A DNA stretch of 64,000 nucleotides from Meghimatium bilineatum (taxonomy: Eukaryota; Mollusca; Gastropoda; Stylommatophora; Philomycidae). The stretch covers positions 51,441,832-51,505,831 of the forward strand of contig CM067298.1 of assembly GCA_034231615.1 (NCBI GenBank), read 5' to 3'. The notes under the pieces were generated by a model, which was not told where the DNA came from, did not search any database, and was given only the letters and a program-made list of their open reading frames with translations. Each line of letters starts with the position of its first letter. The stretch's first letter is position 1. Position numbers and translations under genes: made by a program. This document shows, piece after piece, positions 23,535 through 64,000 of this stretch.

Positions 23535-24270
23535 GACATCTTCTTTGCAAGACATTGTCCTTACTGCCACACTCTGTAAGCAAAACTCTCAAGAGTTATA
23601 GATAACAGTTATCTTTAAGATAACTCTCAGTTATCTGCAAGCTGTCCTGCATCTTCTAGTGCCATATTTAGAAGGGCTTCAATATTCTGTGTCCATTGCA
23701 GTTGTGGTCTGCCTCTTTCCTGAAACCTTTCCCTCCATGATTAATCCTTCTAAATTATGGTGTCTTTTTATATATTCAAAATATGTTTGTGTGCATTATT
23801 TTATAGTTTTGAGTCAGTCTTCTGTGTTAAGAAGATGTGTTAACGGATGTTTGTGTTGAATCGAATCGTCTTTCTGTCCATGATATATTTTTATAACATT
23901 TCTATAGCATTTCATTACAAATGATATTTTCTTTTCCATTGCATATGTCATTGCTCAAGTTTCACATCTATATGTTGCGGTTGCCAATGGAAAAATATAC
24001 CTTCCTAATAGTTGAAACTTTGTGTTTTTATTTGCCATTGATTTTTAATTTGTGATGTTTTTTGTGGGGCCACTGTTAATCTCTTCTGAACAATCTTCTG
24101 TGATGTTAATGGTTTACCTGAGATATCCAAAGTTGTTGACCTTTTCTAGTTGTTCTTTGTCAATGACTACTGTGGATGTGAGCATTTATGTTGATTAATT
24201 TTGTCCTTAGTATAATATATTTAACTGCTTTTAATCCTCAATTTTTGTATCTCTGTATATTTAAACCTAT
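23535..24270 (-). pseudogene. Degenerate RTE-like LINE 3' fragment
   Basis: The plus strand keeps diagnostic antisense blocks in the same order as 1515-2190: a CATCTTCTAGTGCCATATTT block, a GGTCTGCCTCTTTCC block (antisense of GKR/GRPR), and an ACATCTATATGTTGC block. Heavily mutated. It ends where a SINE-B begins. Confidence 0.5.
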
Positions 24271-24280
24271 TATTCCACCG

Positions 24281-24441
24281 AAGGCGGATGTGTCGGGCCA
24301 TTGGCACAAATGAAACAGCGACACAACACATTTCCATTCTCTGGACTGCATCCTGTTAGAAATCTAGTAGTCCTGCTATCATGGTCCTGCTACAAAGGAG
24401 ATCCAGCGGGAGTTTGAGAATGAACACTGAAGAATGAAGAA
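24281..24441 (+). mobile_element. SINE-B copy
   Basis: Begins CCGAAGGCGGATGTGTCGG and ends TTTGAGAATGAACACTGAAG plus a short GAA-rich tail, as in the well-delimited copies at 45383, 46010 and 57517. No perfect TSD; CCTATTATTC and CCTATCCTA flank it loosely. It lies just 3' of the GALT stop codon, so it may fall in the 3' UTR. Confidence 0.75.
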
Positions 24442-25028
24442 AGCCTATCCTAATTAGAGTTTTTAATTTGTTTTCTTTATCAGTTATGGGACAACAATGT
24501 GAAGTTCATCTACAAAATCTAGGTCCTCCTGTTTTTTCATCATTAGATTCAACATTTATTACCTTCTATTGTGATTTCATAATCCAATCTGCAACTTGCA
24601 AAAAAAATAAAAAAAAAAGGCATCTGGTCACATTGTTAGTTCTATGACAACGGTGTCTGTCAATTACATTTTATTTCAGTGATTCCCTTATTAAGTTTCC
24701 AAGCTTGATTGGAAATCCATAATGCTTCGATAGCTTCCATAGTGACTATTTAAACTGTCAATTGCATTTTTATAGTTCATAAACTGATGTGATGAATATG
24801 ATTCTAAACTTTGTTCTACGTGTATGCTCAGAATTTCCAACATGATCATCATAATAAAGCATCTTTATACCCACTTTCATGCACTTAAAATGTCTTAAAA
24901 TGCACTAAACATAATAATTGCTATTTAGGCAATTTCAGAAAAACATGTCAACAGATGAAACTGTCATGTAGTTTAGCAGGACATGTTCAACCAATAACAT
25001 CCCAGAGGCAGTATCTTTAAAGAAATTT

Positions 25029-55417
<30,389 letters not shown>

Positions 55418-55899
55418 GTCACAAATAAGGAGAAAATGTTAGAAATGTTTGCTGGGGAGAATAGTAAATATATCATGAAAATATACAATAATTGTTAATA
55501 ACTTCAGCAAAATACAAAACATTCAATTATTAAAAATACAAAGTGAATGTCCATTCAATATTATGGATTATTCAATTATGAAATTATTCATTCAATAATG
55601 AATAATTGCAGCTTATCTTGCATAGGACATTGCTTTTCAAATGCTATTAATTTGTATGTCCTACTAACACATTCAATTGCATGGCTAAATCACTATTTTC
55701 ATAGAATCTTTGGCAGTTTGGATGTTGGTGGTTGAAGATTGTATGAATAACCAAGAAGCTAGAGAAAACCTGATGAAAAGCGCTAGGACCACGGTAACAC
55801 AAACAGAGAGTCATAAGGAGAAGTAATTATATATTATGTCATGTAGACACTTTGTGAGGCTATTCCATTTTATATACATACAGCAACTGTGGTTTTTGT
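55418..55899. other. Presumed 5' flank of GALT
   Basis: AT-rich with no CpG-rich promoter and no obvious TATA-initiator arrangement. An imperfect palindrome of CATTCAATA/TATTGAATG type lies near 55553-55612. Nothing else recognised. Confidence 0.3.
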
Positions 55900-56135
55900 T
55901 TCTTGATATATACTATGAAGGGCATACTCTATGTGTCCCTAACATTAGATGTGAGAAAGAATGTTCTTCAGAGCTATGTAACACTGAGTCTAACATATGG
56001 AAGCGAGTCTTTGACAATAAATAAACAGGATAGTGAAAAATTAAAGGCGACAGAGGCAAGGTTCTATATAAGAATGCTGAGAGTATCATAGACAACTAGA
56101 AACACTAACAAGTGGGGGAGTGGGGTGATGAAATG
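55900..56135 (+). pseudogene. LINE C-terminal fragment
   Basis: The frame reads VRKNVLQSYVTLSLTYGSES, then INKQDSEKLKATEARFYIRM and LRVS before a stop, which is the TYGSESWTI..LEATEMWFYRRMLRIS block of RT LINEs. No ends visible. Confidence 0.58.
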
Positions 56136-56384
56136 TGAAATGGGGGTTATTTAATAACTTCATGGAAAAGAGTCAACAATAATCATAATAAAAAATACTG
56201 AAAACAGAGTTTTGGAGATCAATGATCGCCCATGCCAGTCAGCACGGCATCTGATGATCATACTTCGTTTGTTCGCTAATAATGTTACAGTGTTATTTCT
56301 TGTATAAATTGAACAGTGTTTTTCATTTCTTGTTCCACCATTGAATTTAACATTCATAGGGGTATTTGGAGACAAACATGTTCA

Positions 56385-57490
56385 CCTTAATGTGTCAGTC
56401 TGCACATTCTAGAAGTATATGCTCTGCAATTTGTTTGGTTTGCCCATAAGTACATGAAAGCCCAAGAACTATGCACATGTCTAACAACAGAACAATCAGT
56501 GTATATAACCATTTCCCCTTCCCTGGAATTCTCACTGATCAATGCCTGCACTTCAGATTCAACATCAATAGGGCACCTATTCCTACATTCTCCATCAAGT
56601 GTTATTACTACCCGAAAGGAAGTATGACAATCTACTGGAACACTATCCATTCTGCCACATCCTACAGTGATCACACATTTTTTATAACTTCCTCAGAATG
56701 TCCCATCCAAAATTTTCCTCTCTTAATTCTTGATTAGAAAACTGGCCTCACAGAACGTGGGGCATTTCCATAAGTGCTCCGCCCTCTGTTCCTCGAAGGG
56801 TTTCAAGTCCAATGCCGCCAAAACAGACATCGACATCAGGGCACAGCTCTGGCCCTTGAGACAGGTTTCTTTGTTGTTCTGCCCACCCATGCCGTGCTCG
56901 TAACTAGTTCAAACACAACGTCGGCCTGTGGGAACAACATAGTAACTGTTATCGAAGGTTACGACTACTCCCTCTCTTTAGTCTACTACCTTTCACACAC
57001 TGTATTTCAGTATGTAGGGAATGATCTTTATCAGCAATTAGGATTCGGAGGTAGGCTCTTGCTCTGCACAACTGTAATCTATGTTCCATAGTTGGATGGT
57101 CAAGTAAGAATATTGCTTAGAATGTGTCCCTTGTGCACCCAAGAATTTAGCATCGCCTCAATCTGGATCTTATCCAACCTTTCAGTCTGCATCTGGCTGA
57201 GTCATAGTTGCCAATGCATATTCCATCACAAAAACAACCAATCCTTGGTATAGAAAAAATAGTAACCTCTGTTCACTTTTGAGCAGCAGCCATTACTTTT
57301 ATTGTTGAAAGACCTTTTCTTGTCCTTGAAATGATATGATAAACATGATAATTTAATCTCAGATTCCTGTCAAAATGGACTTCGTCAAAAAGGTGTCTAG
57401 CAAATGTGTTTATGTTATTCACATACAATTGAACATGATGCTGTCCAAGGAATGTAATGCATTGTGTCATGGATTGAAAATTCATTGCAA
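56385..57490 (-). pseudogene. Decayed LINE with RNase H, interrupted by R3
   Basis: On the minus strand, 57490-57270 reads FDEVHFDRNLRLNYHVYHII, then KGLSTIKVMAAAQK (post-palm). Beyond R3, 56680-56387 reads EVQALISENSREGEMVIYTD, then CSVVRHVHSSWAFMY, an RNase H start in which the usual TDGS is TDCS. Different from families A and B in sequence. Decayed. Confidence 0.55.
56728..56975 (+). repeat. Dispersed repeat R3, copy 3 (truncated)
   Basis: Matches the first 60% of 29126-29531, from CTTGATTAGAAAACTGGCC to GAAGGTTACGACTAC. Inserted in the decayed LINE. Confidence 0.68.
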
Positions 57491-57516
57491 TATCTGTCTT
57501 TCAGTCATACACATCT

Positions 57517-57669
57517 TTTTCAGCGCTCATTCTCAAACTCCCATTGGATCTCTCTTGCAGCAGGACAATGGCCCTACTAGATTTCCAGCAGGATATAGTC
57601 CAGAGAATGGAAATGCATTGTGTCGCCATTTTATTTGCGCCAATGGTCCGACACATCCGTCTTTGGTGA
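57517..57669 (-). mobile_element. SINE-B copy
   Basis: Perfect 10-bp TSD ATACACATCT at 57507-57516 and 57670-57679. 153 bp, with the core and end as in the other SINE-B copies; the tail is very short (TTTTTC on the plus strand). Confidence 0.9.
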
Positions 57670-57989
57670 ATACACATCTAATTTGAATATTTAGATTTTT
57701 TCTCAGGGTTCTAATAATAGTAGCTTTCCATTGCAGACAATAGTGGCAACAATTTCCGACTCATATTGTTGCAAACTCTGGTGTGTGCGAAGAGAACTGA
57801 AATGTTCAATTCTCGCATGGAATCCCCTGCCAGTTAGGACATGTAATAGTAAGAGTTAGACATTTGGGCACTTCTTTTTTCTTTTGGGTTGCACATTTTT
57901 TTTCAGTCTCTGTAATTTGGTTTTACACAGAGATGTAAGCACCTTTGCTAACGCACCACAATGGGAAGGACAGATTCATATTCCAAGGA

Positions 57990-58858
57990 CGAACAGAACA
58001 GTGTGCAGCGAATGACAATCACCCTCAGTTTCCTGGATGAGGAATATCCACAAGATATATGGGTCAGAGTGTACACAGATGGGTCAGCACAGAATGCTGT
58101 GAGGAATGGAGGTGCAGGTGTATATATAGAATATCCACACAAGCCTAGAGATACAATCAGAACACCGACAGGAAAATTCTGCAATAATTATGATGCAGAA
58201 ATCCAGGCAATTAGTGTGGCAGCTAAAAAACTGCTGAACTCCAACTCTGACCTACAGCCTGTGGTATTCCTGACAGATGCAAGGTCAGTGCTTCAAGCTC
58301 TCCAGTCTGGAAAACTAACAGACTTAAAAAAACTACTTAGCGAATTGTCTTACCAGTATAGGGTAACCATGCAGTGGATACCCTCTCACTGTGGAATACC
58401 AGGAAATGAAAAAGCAGACCAACTGGCTAAGGAAGGTGCTGCCGAAGACCAACCAGATATACCAATCACCTACCATCAGAAAAAACAGATGATAAAGTCA
58501 ATAAGAAAGCCACAAACACCAACACAAGATGACTATCACAATATGAACAGATCAGAACAAGTTATAATTCTACGTCTCAGAACAGGACACAACCGACTCC
58601 GCAGTCACATGTATACAAAGTTCAAAATTGGCAACACGGCCATGTGTACATGTGGACAGGCAGCACAGAGTGCCAAACATATACTTCAAGAGTGTTCTGA
58701 GCATGAAACGCTGAGGCAGACATATTGGCCAGAGGAAACAACACTGGAATCAAAACTCTATGGGACACTGTATGAACTACAAAAGACAGTGAGTTTTATT
58801 AAGGAGACAGAATTACAGATATAGACATGTTTCAAGTGAACGAAAGAAGAAGAAGAAG
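57990..58858 (+). mobile_element. Family-B LINE, 5'-truncated (RNase H to tail)
   Basis: 869 bp, perfect 12-bp TSD ATATTCCAAGGA at 57978-57989 and 58859-58870. Its frame is open through the RNase H domain (VYTDGSAQNAVRNGGAGVYI; WIPSHCGIPGNEKADQLAKE) and Cys/His end (CTCGQAAQSAKHILQEC) to the stop at 58822-58824. The in-frame ATG at 57961 belongs to flanking DNA, so the 287-codon ORF is a chimera with no evident function. Its sequence is nearly the same as 59519-60390 in reverse. Confidence 0.93.
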
Positions 58859-58970
58859 ATATTCCAAGGAGATACATCCCATGCAGGTGCAGTTTTCCTT
58901 GCAGTTTTCTTTCCATTGTAGTTTTGGTAGCGTACAAGACTTAAAAGTCGATATAAGTTATACTTTTCAG

Positions 58971-59251
58971 TTCTTCTTCTTCTGCGTTCGTTCTCAAACT
59001 CCTGCAGATCAGCAAGGATGTAGTCCGAAGAACGGAATGTGTTGTGTCATAGTTTACAGCACTGCTGCAATATCTGCGCCTTTCTGCCTGACATATCCGA
59101 CTTCGGCACGGCTTTGGGTCACTGACCCTAAATGGGATGGGACAGCCAACTCCATCCCATAACCTCCTTAGTCGCCTCTTACGACATGCATGGAAGGTAA
59201 ACAGTGTTGCTATTCTTTGCTCCCCTTTTGGGCCCCGACAACACACGGGCG
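58971..59251 (-). mobile_element. SINE-A copy between inverted LINE-B copies
   Basis: Perfect 10-bp TSD TACTTTTCAG at 58961-58970 and 59252-59261. Full-length, little decay. Confidence 0.92.
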
Positions 59252-59518
59252 TACTTTTCAGTTGAAGGACGCCATTGTGTTCATTTTTGGTCTGTGTTTT
59301 AAGTGGAATTACTTTGTAGTTTTTTTATAACAAGCTTTCACAGCTGCTTTGAACACAAAGTAAATTAATCTCATATATTAATATCTTGCTGATAGATTAC
59401 TGAAAGGCATTATATATTTTAATTTTCATAAACCATTTCTTCACACATGTATGAAATTTGAATGTACATTGTTCTTGCAGTCTTGCATGCAATTTTAGAA
59501 AATGGTATTTCTATATCC

Positions 59519-62295
59519 TTCTTCTTCTTCTTTCGTTCACTTGAAACATGTCTATATCTGTAATTCTGTCTCCTTAATAAAACTCACTGTCTTTTGTAGT
59601 TCATACAGTGTCCCATAGAGTTTTGATTCCAGTGTTGTTTCCTCTGGCCAATATGTCTGCCTCAGCGTTTCATGCTCAGAACACTCTTGAAGTATATGTT
59701 TGGCACTCTGTGCTGCCTGTCCACATGTACACATGGCCGTGTTGCCAATCTTGAACTTTGTATACATGTGACTGCGGAGTCGGTTGTGTCCTGTTCTGAG
59801 ACGTAGAATTATAACTTGTTCTGATCTGTTCATATTGTGATAGTCATCTTGTGTTGGTGTTTGTGGCTTTCTTATTGACTTTATCATCTGTTTTTTCTGA
59901 TGGTAGGTGATTGGTATATCTGGTTGGTCTTCGGCAGCACCTTCCTTAGCCAGTTGGTCTGCTTTTTCATTTCCTGGTATTCCACAGTGAGAGGGTATCC
60001 ACTGCATGGTTACCCTATACTGGTAAGACAATTCGCTAAGTAGTTTTTTTAAGTCTGTTAGTTTTCCAGACTGGAGAGCTTGAAGCACTGACCTTGCATC
60101 TGTCAGGAATACCACAGGCTGTAGGTCAGAGTTGGAGTTCAGCAGTTTTTTAGCTGCCACACTAATTGCCTGGATTTCTGCATCATAATTATTGCAGAAT
60201 TTTCCTGTCGGTGTTCTGATTGTATCTCTAGGCTTGTGTGGATATTCTATATATACACCTGCACCTCCATTCCTCACAGCATTCTGTGCTGACCCATCTG
60301 TGTACACTCTGACCCATATATCTTGTGGATATTCCTCATCCAGGAAACTGAGGGTGATTGTCATTCGCTGCACACTGTTCTGTTCGTCCTCGCTTAGTAT
60401 TCCTTTCACATGGGTCTGAATGTATATTGGCATTCCATGGCTTTCACTCCACTGGGTTTGCTCTGGTACAGACCTTAAGGGGCTGCCAACTTCAGGTAGG
60501 TCTGTAAGTTGTCTACGGAGTCGTTTAGCTTGATGGATAAAGCTGCTCCTTTTCAGTCGTCCCATTGCTAGATTTTGGAATCTTTCCTTCATTGGATGAC
60601 TTGGCATACACTGAAACTTTTCTGCTTGAATTAGTACTTTTGTGTCTCTGCGTTCGCCAAGTGTTTGCATTCTTCCCATTTTCTGCATCTCTGCTATGGG
60701 TGTTGATTTCATTGCTCCCAACATTATTCTAAGTGCCTGGTTTTGCACTTTATCTAGATCTTGTAATGTGGTGTTTGATGCAGGACACCACGCAGCTGAA
60801 CCGTATTCCAGGTGTGGTCTTATGCCTTGCTGGTAAACTTTACTGAGTATATTCCCACTGGCTCCCCATGTGGTTCCACTTAGTTTTCTCAGGATAGCTA
60901 GCTTCCTCCTGGCTTTTGTTGTTGCTTTGTTTATGTGCTGCTTCCATGTCAGCTTATCATCAAAAGTAACTCCGAGGTATGTGGGTTGTTTGTCTTCTTT
61001 CAAGAGCTCTCCATCTATCTTCATATGACCAGCTTTTTGTTTTGGTGAGAGGGTAAAGAGTGTAGTGCTGCACTTATCTGTGTTAATGCTGACGCACCAT
61101 CTATTAGCCCATAAGGTTAGGGCATCGATAGCTCTTTGTATTTGTTTAGTGGCCACTGTTGCATGTTCTTCCGTGCACCAGATCACCAGGTCGTCAGCAT
61201 ACATTGCCACTTTGATCCCGTGTGGTAGTTCAGCAACTAGGTCATTGATGTAAACCAAGAAAAGTGTGGGTGACAGGACTCCTCCCTGGGGGACTCAATG
61301 ACGCAGTAGAACTTTCTTGCTCTTGCGACCATCTAATTGTACCCTGGCTCTTCTATTATGCAGGTATGCTTTTACCCATTTGTACATTCTTGAGCTAACC
61401 CTGCAATTTCGCAATTTCTTTAGGAGCCCTTCTTTCCAGACCTTATCAAACGCTTTCCTGAGGTCTATCCATGCTGCTAGTACCAGTTTCTTTTCTTGGA
61501 AGGCATCCTCAATCTCTTGGGAGAGGTAGGTTGCCTGATCTTCAGTAGAGTAGCACTGTCTGAAACCTGCTTGCTGTGATACCAGAAGGTTTTCACTTTC
61601 AAGGTACCACTGCATCCTAAGATTGATAATGCGTTCCATTGTTTTACATAGACAGCTTGTGAGGCTGATGGGCCTGTAGTTGGAGACTGTGTTGCCATCT
61701 TTTCCTGATTTGAGGAGTGGTATCATTATTGCTTCTCTCCACGCCTGTGGTACATTACCTGTGGACCAGCTTGTGTTAAAGATCTGCAGTAGCTTTGCTC
61801 TTGCTGCACTTCCCAGGTTTCTAATCATTTCATTGGACACTACATCAGCTCCAGGGGACTTTTTCATTTTCAATTTTGATATTGCATGCTCCAGTTCTCT
61901 CATTGTGATTGGTGCCTCCATGACTTCAGGTATAGGTTCACCTTGTCCAATGTTTTGCTGGTTCTCTCGAACCTCCTGTTGTTTGTCTGGGCTGACTTTG
62001 ACGTTATTGTCTTCTGCAAAGGAATCTGCAAAGTAATCAGCTGCATGTTTACCTGTTAAAATGTTTCTATCTTTATAAAGTGTGATCCTGGTATTTCTCC
62101 CTGTACCTTCATCATTTAGTTGTTTTACAAGTTTCCATAATATCCTAGTATCTCTTTCTAGGTTCAGCGACTCTGTTTTTTCTTTCCAGCTGCTCCGTCT
62201 GGCTTGTAACTTGGCTCTTTGAAATTTAGCCTTTGTTTGCTGATATTTGTTGTGATGTTCTTGGCTAGGTCTGTTCTCGGCCTGCTTTCTAGATG
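59519..62295 (-). mobile_element. Family-B LINE, 5'-truncated, nearly intact frame
   Basis: 2777 bp, perfect 11-bp TSD TTTCTATATCC at 59508-59518 and 62296-62306. The frame from 62317 to 59552 is continuous except for one TGA. It begins in the linker after the endonuclease and carries the whole RT and RNase H. Tail GAACGAAAGAAGAAGAAG on the minus strand. Confidence 0.93.
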
Positions 62296-62317
62296 TTTCT
62301 ATATCCATTTTTATCAC
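59552..62317 (-). pseudogene. Family-B LINE RT-RNase H ORF with one nonsense codon
   Basis: RT core: MKKSPGADVVSNEMI, then YRPISLTSCLCKTMERIINL, LAAWIDLRKAFDKVWKEGL (first catalytic Asp), VPQGGVLSPTLF, AMYADDLVIW (catalytic pair). The single stop, TGA at 61295-61297, sits just before VPQGG; frames on both sides agree. RNase H: VYTDGSAQNA, NYDAEIQAIS, FLTDARSVLQ, GNEKADQLA keep the D-E-D-D set. C-terminal CTCGQAAQSAKHILQEC cluster. The endonuclease is absent, so it cannot move on its own. Confidence 0.9.
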
Positions 62318-62337
62318 TGTTCTTGTTCGCCATTTAA

Positions 62338-63115
62338 ATTTTTTTTTTCCAACTGCTGTTCATTTATATTTTTTTGCTATTTTAGCAGATTCGTCTTGTT
62401 TTCTCAAACACAAAAGTGTATAGGTTGTAGAATATTTTATCGTAAATATCAGAAATATTTACTATTTAGACTACTCAAAATGCAACGTTAATTATGCAAA
62501 TTAGCTGTCATTTTGAATATTAATTAGCTCCAATCGCACCTGAAAATTAGTACAAAGCAATCAACAGATTCGTCTTGCCTTTCCAAATGCAAAAATATAT
62601 AGTTTTATTCATTTTTTCTCAGAAATAATAGGTATTTCATAAATTGTTCACTCTGCTATAATTCTTGGTCGCAACTTTCTTCACCAGTCTGTTCATATTT
62701 ACTTATATGTTCTCAGTAAGTCTTTTCTGCCTGTATGTTCCCTGGCCCGAGAGGGGAGCAAAGAATAACAATGCTGTTTACTTTCCATGAATGTTGTAAG
62801 AGACGACTAAGCAGGTTATGAGATGGAATTGTCTGTCCCATCCCATATAGGGTCAACATGACCTAAAGCCATGCTAAAGTCGGATGTGTCAGGCCAAAAT
62901 CGCAGATAACGCAGCAAACCATGACACAATGCATTACGTTCTCTGGACTACATCCTACCAATCTGCTGGAATTTAAGAACAAACACAGAAGAAGAAAAAA
63001 GAATTATCTTTCCATTAAATTTTGACAAAAACTTCATAACTTTTCTCAGAATTGACCTACAGACTTGGTTTAAGTATCATTTAATTACAAATTTCAAGGC
63101 CTATCTATCTTATCT
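62338..63115. repeat. Dispersed AT-rich repeat R4, copy 2, with SINE-A nested
   Basis: 62485-62600 (CGTTAATTATGCAAATTAGC, then TTTTGAATATTAATTAGC) and 63025-63115 (CTTCATAACTTTTCTCAGAA) parallel 26519-26640 and 27840-27925. Ends uncertain. Confidence 0.4.
62738..62995 (+). mobile_element. SINE-A copy (slightly degenerate)
   Basis: From TCCCTGGCCCGAGAGGGGAG to AAGAACAAACACAGAAGAAG. It interrupts R4. TSD not clear. Confidence 0.78.
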
Positions 63116-63164
63116 ATTCGCTGAAACCCTTTGTTGCCTTTTAGCGTCAGGGGTAGAAGAGTTA

Positions 63165-63737
63165 TCTGGAGGCGGCCCTCTTGTGTACTGAGTATATTGT
63201 GGAATTTGTCACCTCTTTTATTTCAGTGGTCATCTTTTTCGTGGTAGGCATCTAGGTCTGCCTTCGCTGTATCTGTGTACCATACCTTGCTGTGATATGC
63301 TGTCTGATGGTAGTCTGCTGATGTGTGCAAACCATTTGTTCTGTTGTCTCTTGATGTATTATTCTAAGATTGGGTGGAGACGGTTTTTTTGTTGGATATC
63401 CTCATTCCTCACCCTGTTTCTTAGCGATATTCCTAGGATTCTGCATAAGCATACCATTTCAGCTGTCACAAGTTTACATTTGTCTTGTGCTGTCGTTGTC
63501 CACGTTTGGCATTGAAGCACAACGTTGGTATAATAATCGTTTTGAATAGTGTTATTTTGGTGTTTAAATCTACGTTTTTGTTTCTGAAGATTGGTGTCAT
63601 TTGCCCTAGGGCTTTGTATGCTTTACTACATCTATTGTGTATTTCTTTGCTGCTCTTGCCGTCTGTTGTTATATTGCTTCCTAGGTATGTGAATTCTGTT
63701 ACTTGGTTACCTCTGTTGTTTTCAATATATATAGTGG
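63165..63737 (-). pseudogene. LINE C-terminal RT fragment
   Basis: The open frame 63466-63744 reads NNRGNQVTEFTYLGSNITTD, then KAYKALGQMTPIFRNKNVDL and KITLFKTIIIPTLCF. This is the post-palm block of an RT LINE different from the others. Continues, broken, towards 63165. Interrupted on the right by a MITE. Confidence 0.6.
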
Positions 63738-63967
63738 GGCGCAAATTTGGTTTTGTTCACCGTTGTGACATTTGCAGTGTTAGATAAGTTGCATAAAATT
63801 ATAGATTTGTGTAAATGGGGGTTAAAAGGATTAGAATTAGTTCATAGATTTTTTTAGGAGGGGGGGGAGAAGGGTTAGAATCAGTGTTTAGATTTTTAAA
63901 ATTATGAATTAAAAAAAGGTGCGAATCGATATGATATCACAACGGTGGACGAAATCAAATTTTTTCC
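63738..63967. mobile_element. 230-bp MITE with 31-bp inverted ends and 9-bp TSD
   Basis: ATATAGTGG at 63729-63737 and 63968-63976 is a perfect duplication. The left end GGCGCAAATTTGGTTTTGTT.. and the reverse complement of the right end GGAAAAAATTTGATTTCGTC.. agree at 25 of 31 positions, both finishing CACCGTTGTGA. A 9-bp TSD suggests a MULE-like origin, 8 bp would suggest hAT. No ORF. Confidence 0.75.
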
Positions 63968-64000
63968 ATATAGTGGTGCTACTTTCTGTTCTTCCTATCT

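Noticed and set aside
57961..58824. 287-codon ORF as an RNase H gene
   Set aside because: The ATG is in flanking DNA and the rest is a 5'-truncated LINE-B with a TSD.

Overview
This is animal genomic DNA. It is AT-rich, has long introns with GT..AG boundaries, and is densely packed with transposable elements of several classes. The retroelement mix (single-ORF LINEs with endonuclease, reverse transcriptase and RNase H; many RTE-like LINE scraps; short SINEs with GAA-type tails) suggests an invertebrate, possibly an arthropod such as a chelicerate or a mollusc. I cannot fix the phylum from the sequence alone.

Only one host gene is convincingly visible. It is galactose-1-phosphate uridylyltransferase (GALT), on the minus strand, rebuilt as ten exons from the ATG at 55417 to the TAG at 25029. 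The exons keep phase throughout and encode 354 residues, with the SNPHPHCQ active site in exon 5. Its nine introns fill about 29 kb and hold most of the mobile elements in the window.

Layout: 1-7.1 kb holds LINE fragments, a dispersed repeat (R3), a long TA microsatellite, a hAT-like MITE and a 51-bp LINE tail insertion. 7.1-11.5 kb is a full-length LINE (family A) with an intact 1295-codon ORF, inserted into an older RTE-like element that resumes at 11.55 kb. 12.9-25 kb has scattered LINE and SINE remnants and long stretches with nothing recognisable. 25.0-55.4 kb is GALT. Its introns contain a decayed family-A LINE with nested SINEs (intron 7), a piggyBac scrap, a complete-ended family-B LINE carrying a mariner element and a 90-bp-arm hairpin (intron 5), an RTE fragment with nested SINEs and a foldback element (intron 4), and a decayed family-B LINE plus nested SINEs (intron 2). 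55.4-64 kb has LINE fragments, two nearly identical family-B LINE copies in opposite orientation that form a large inverted repeat, and a 230-bp MITE at the window end.

Many insertions can be delimited by target-site duplications (TSDs), so their order can be read. Two points connect the families. The SINEs share a core with each other and with the family-B LINE 5' UTR. Their 3' ends (CGCAGAAGAAG) match the family-A LINE 3' end, which suggests family A as the partner that mobilises them. No tRNA or rRNA gene, CRISPR array or bacterial-type operon was seen.
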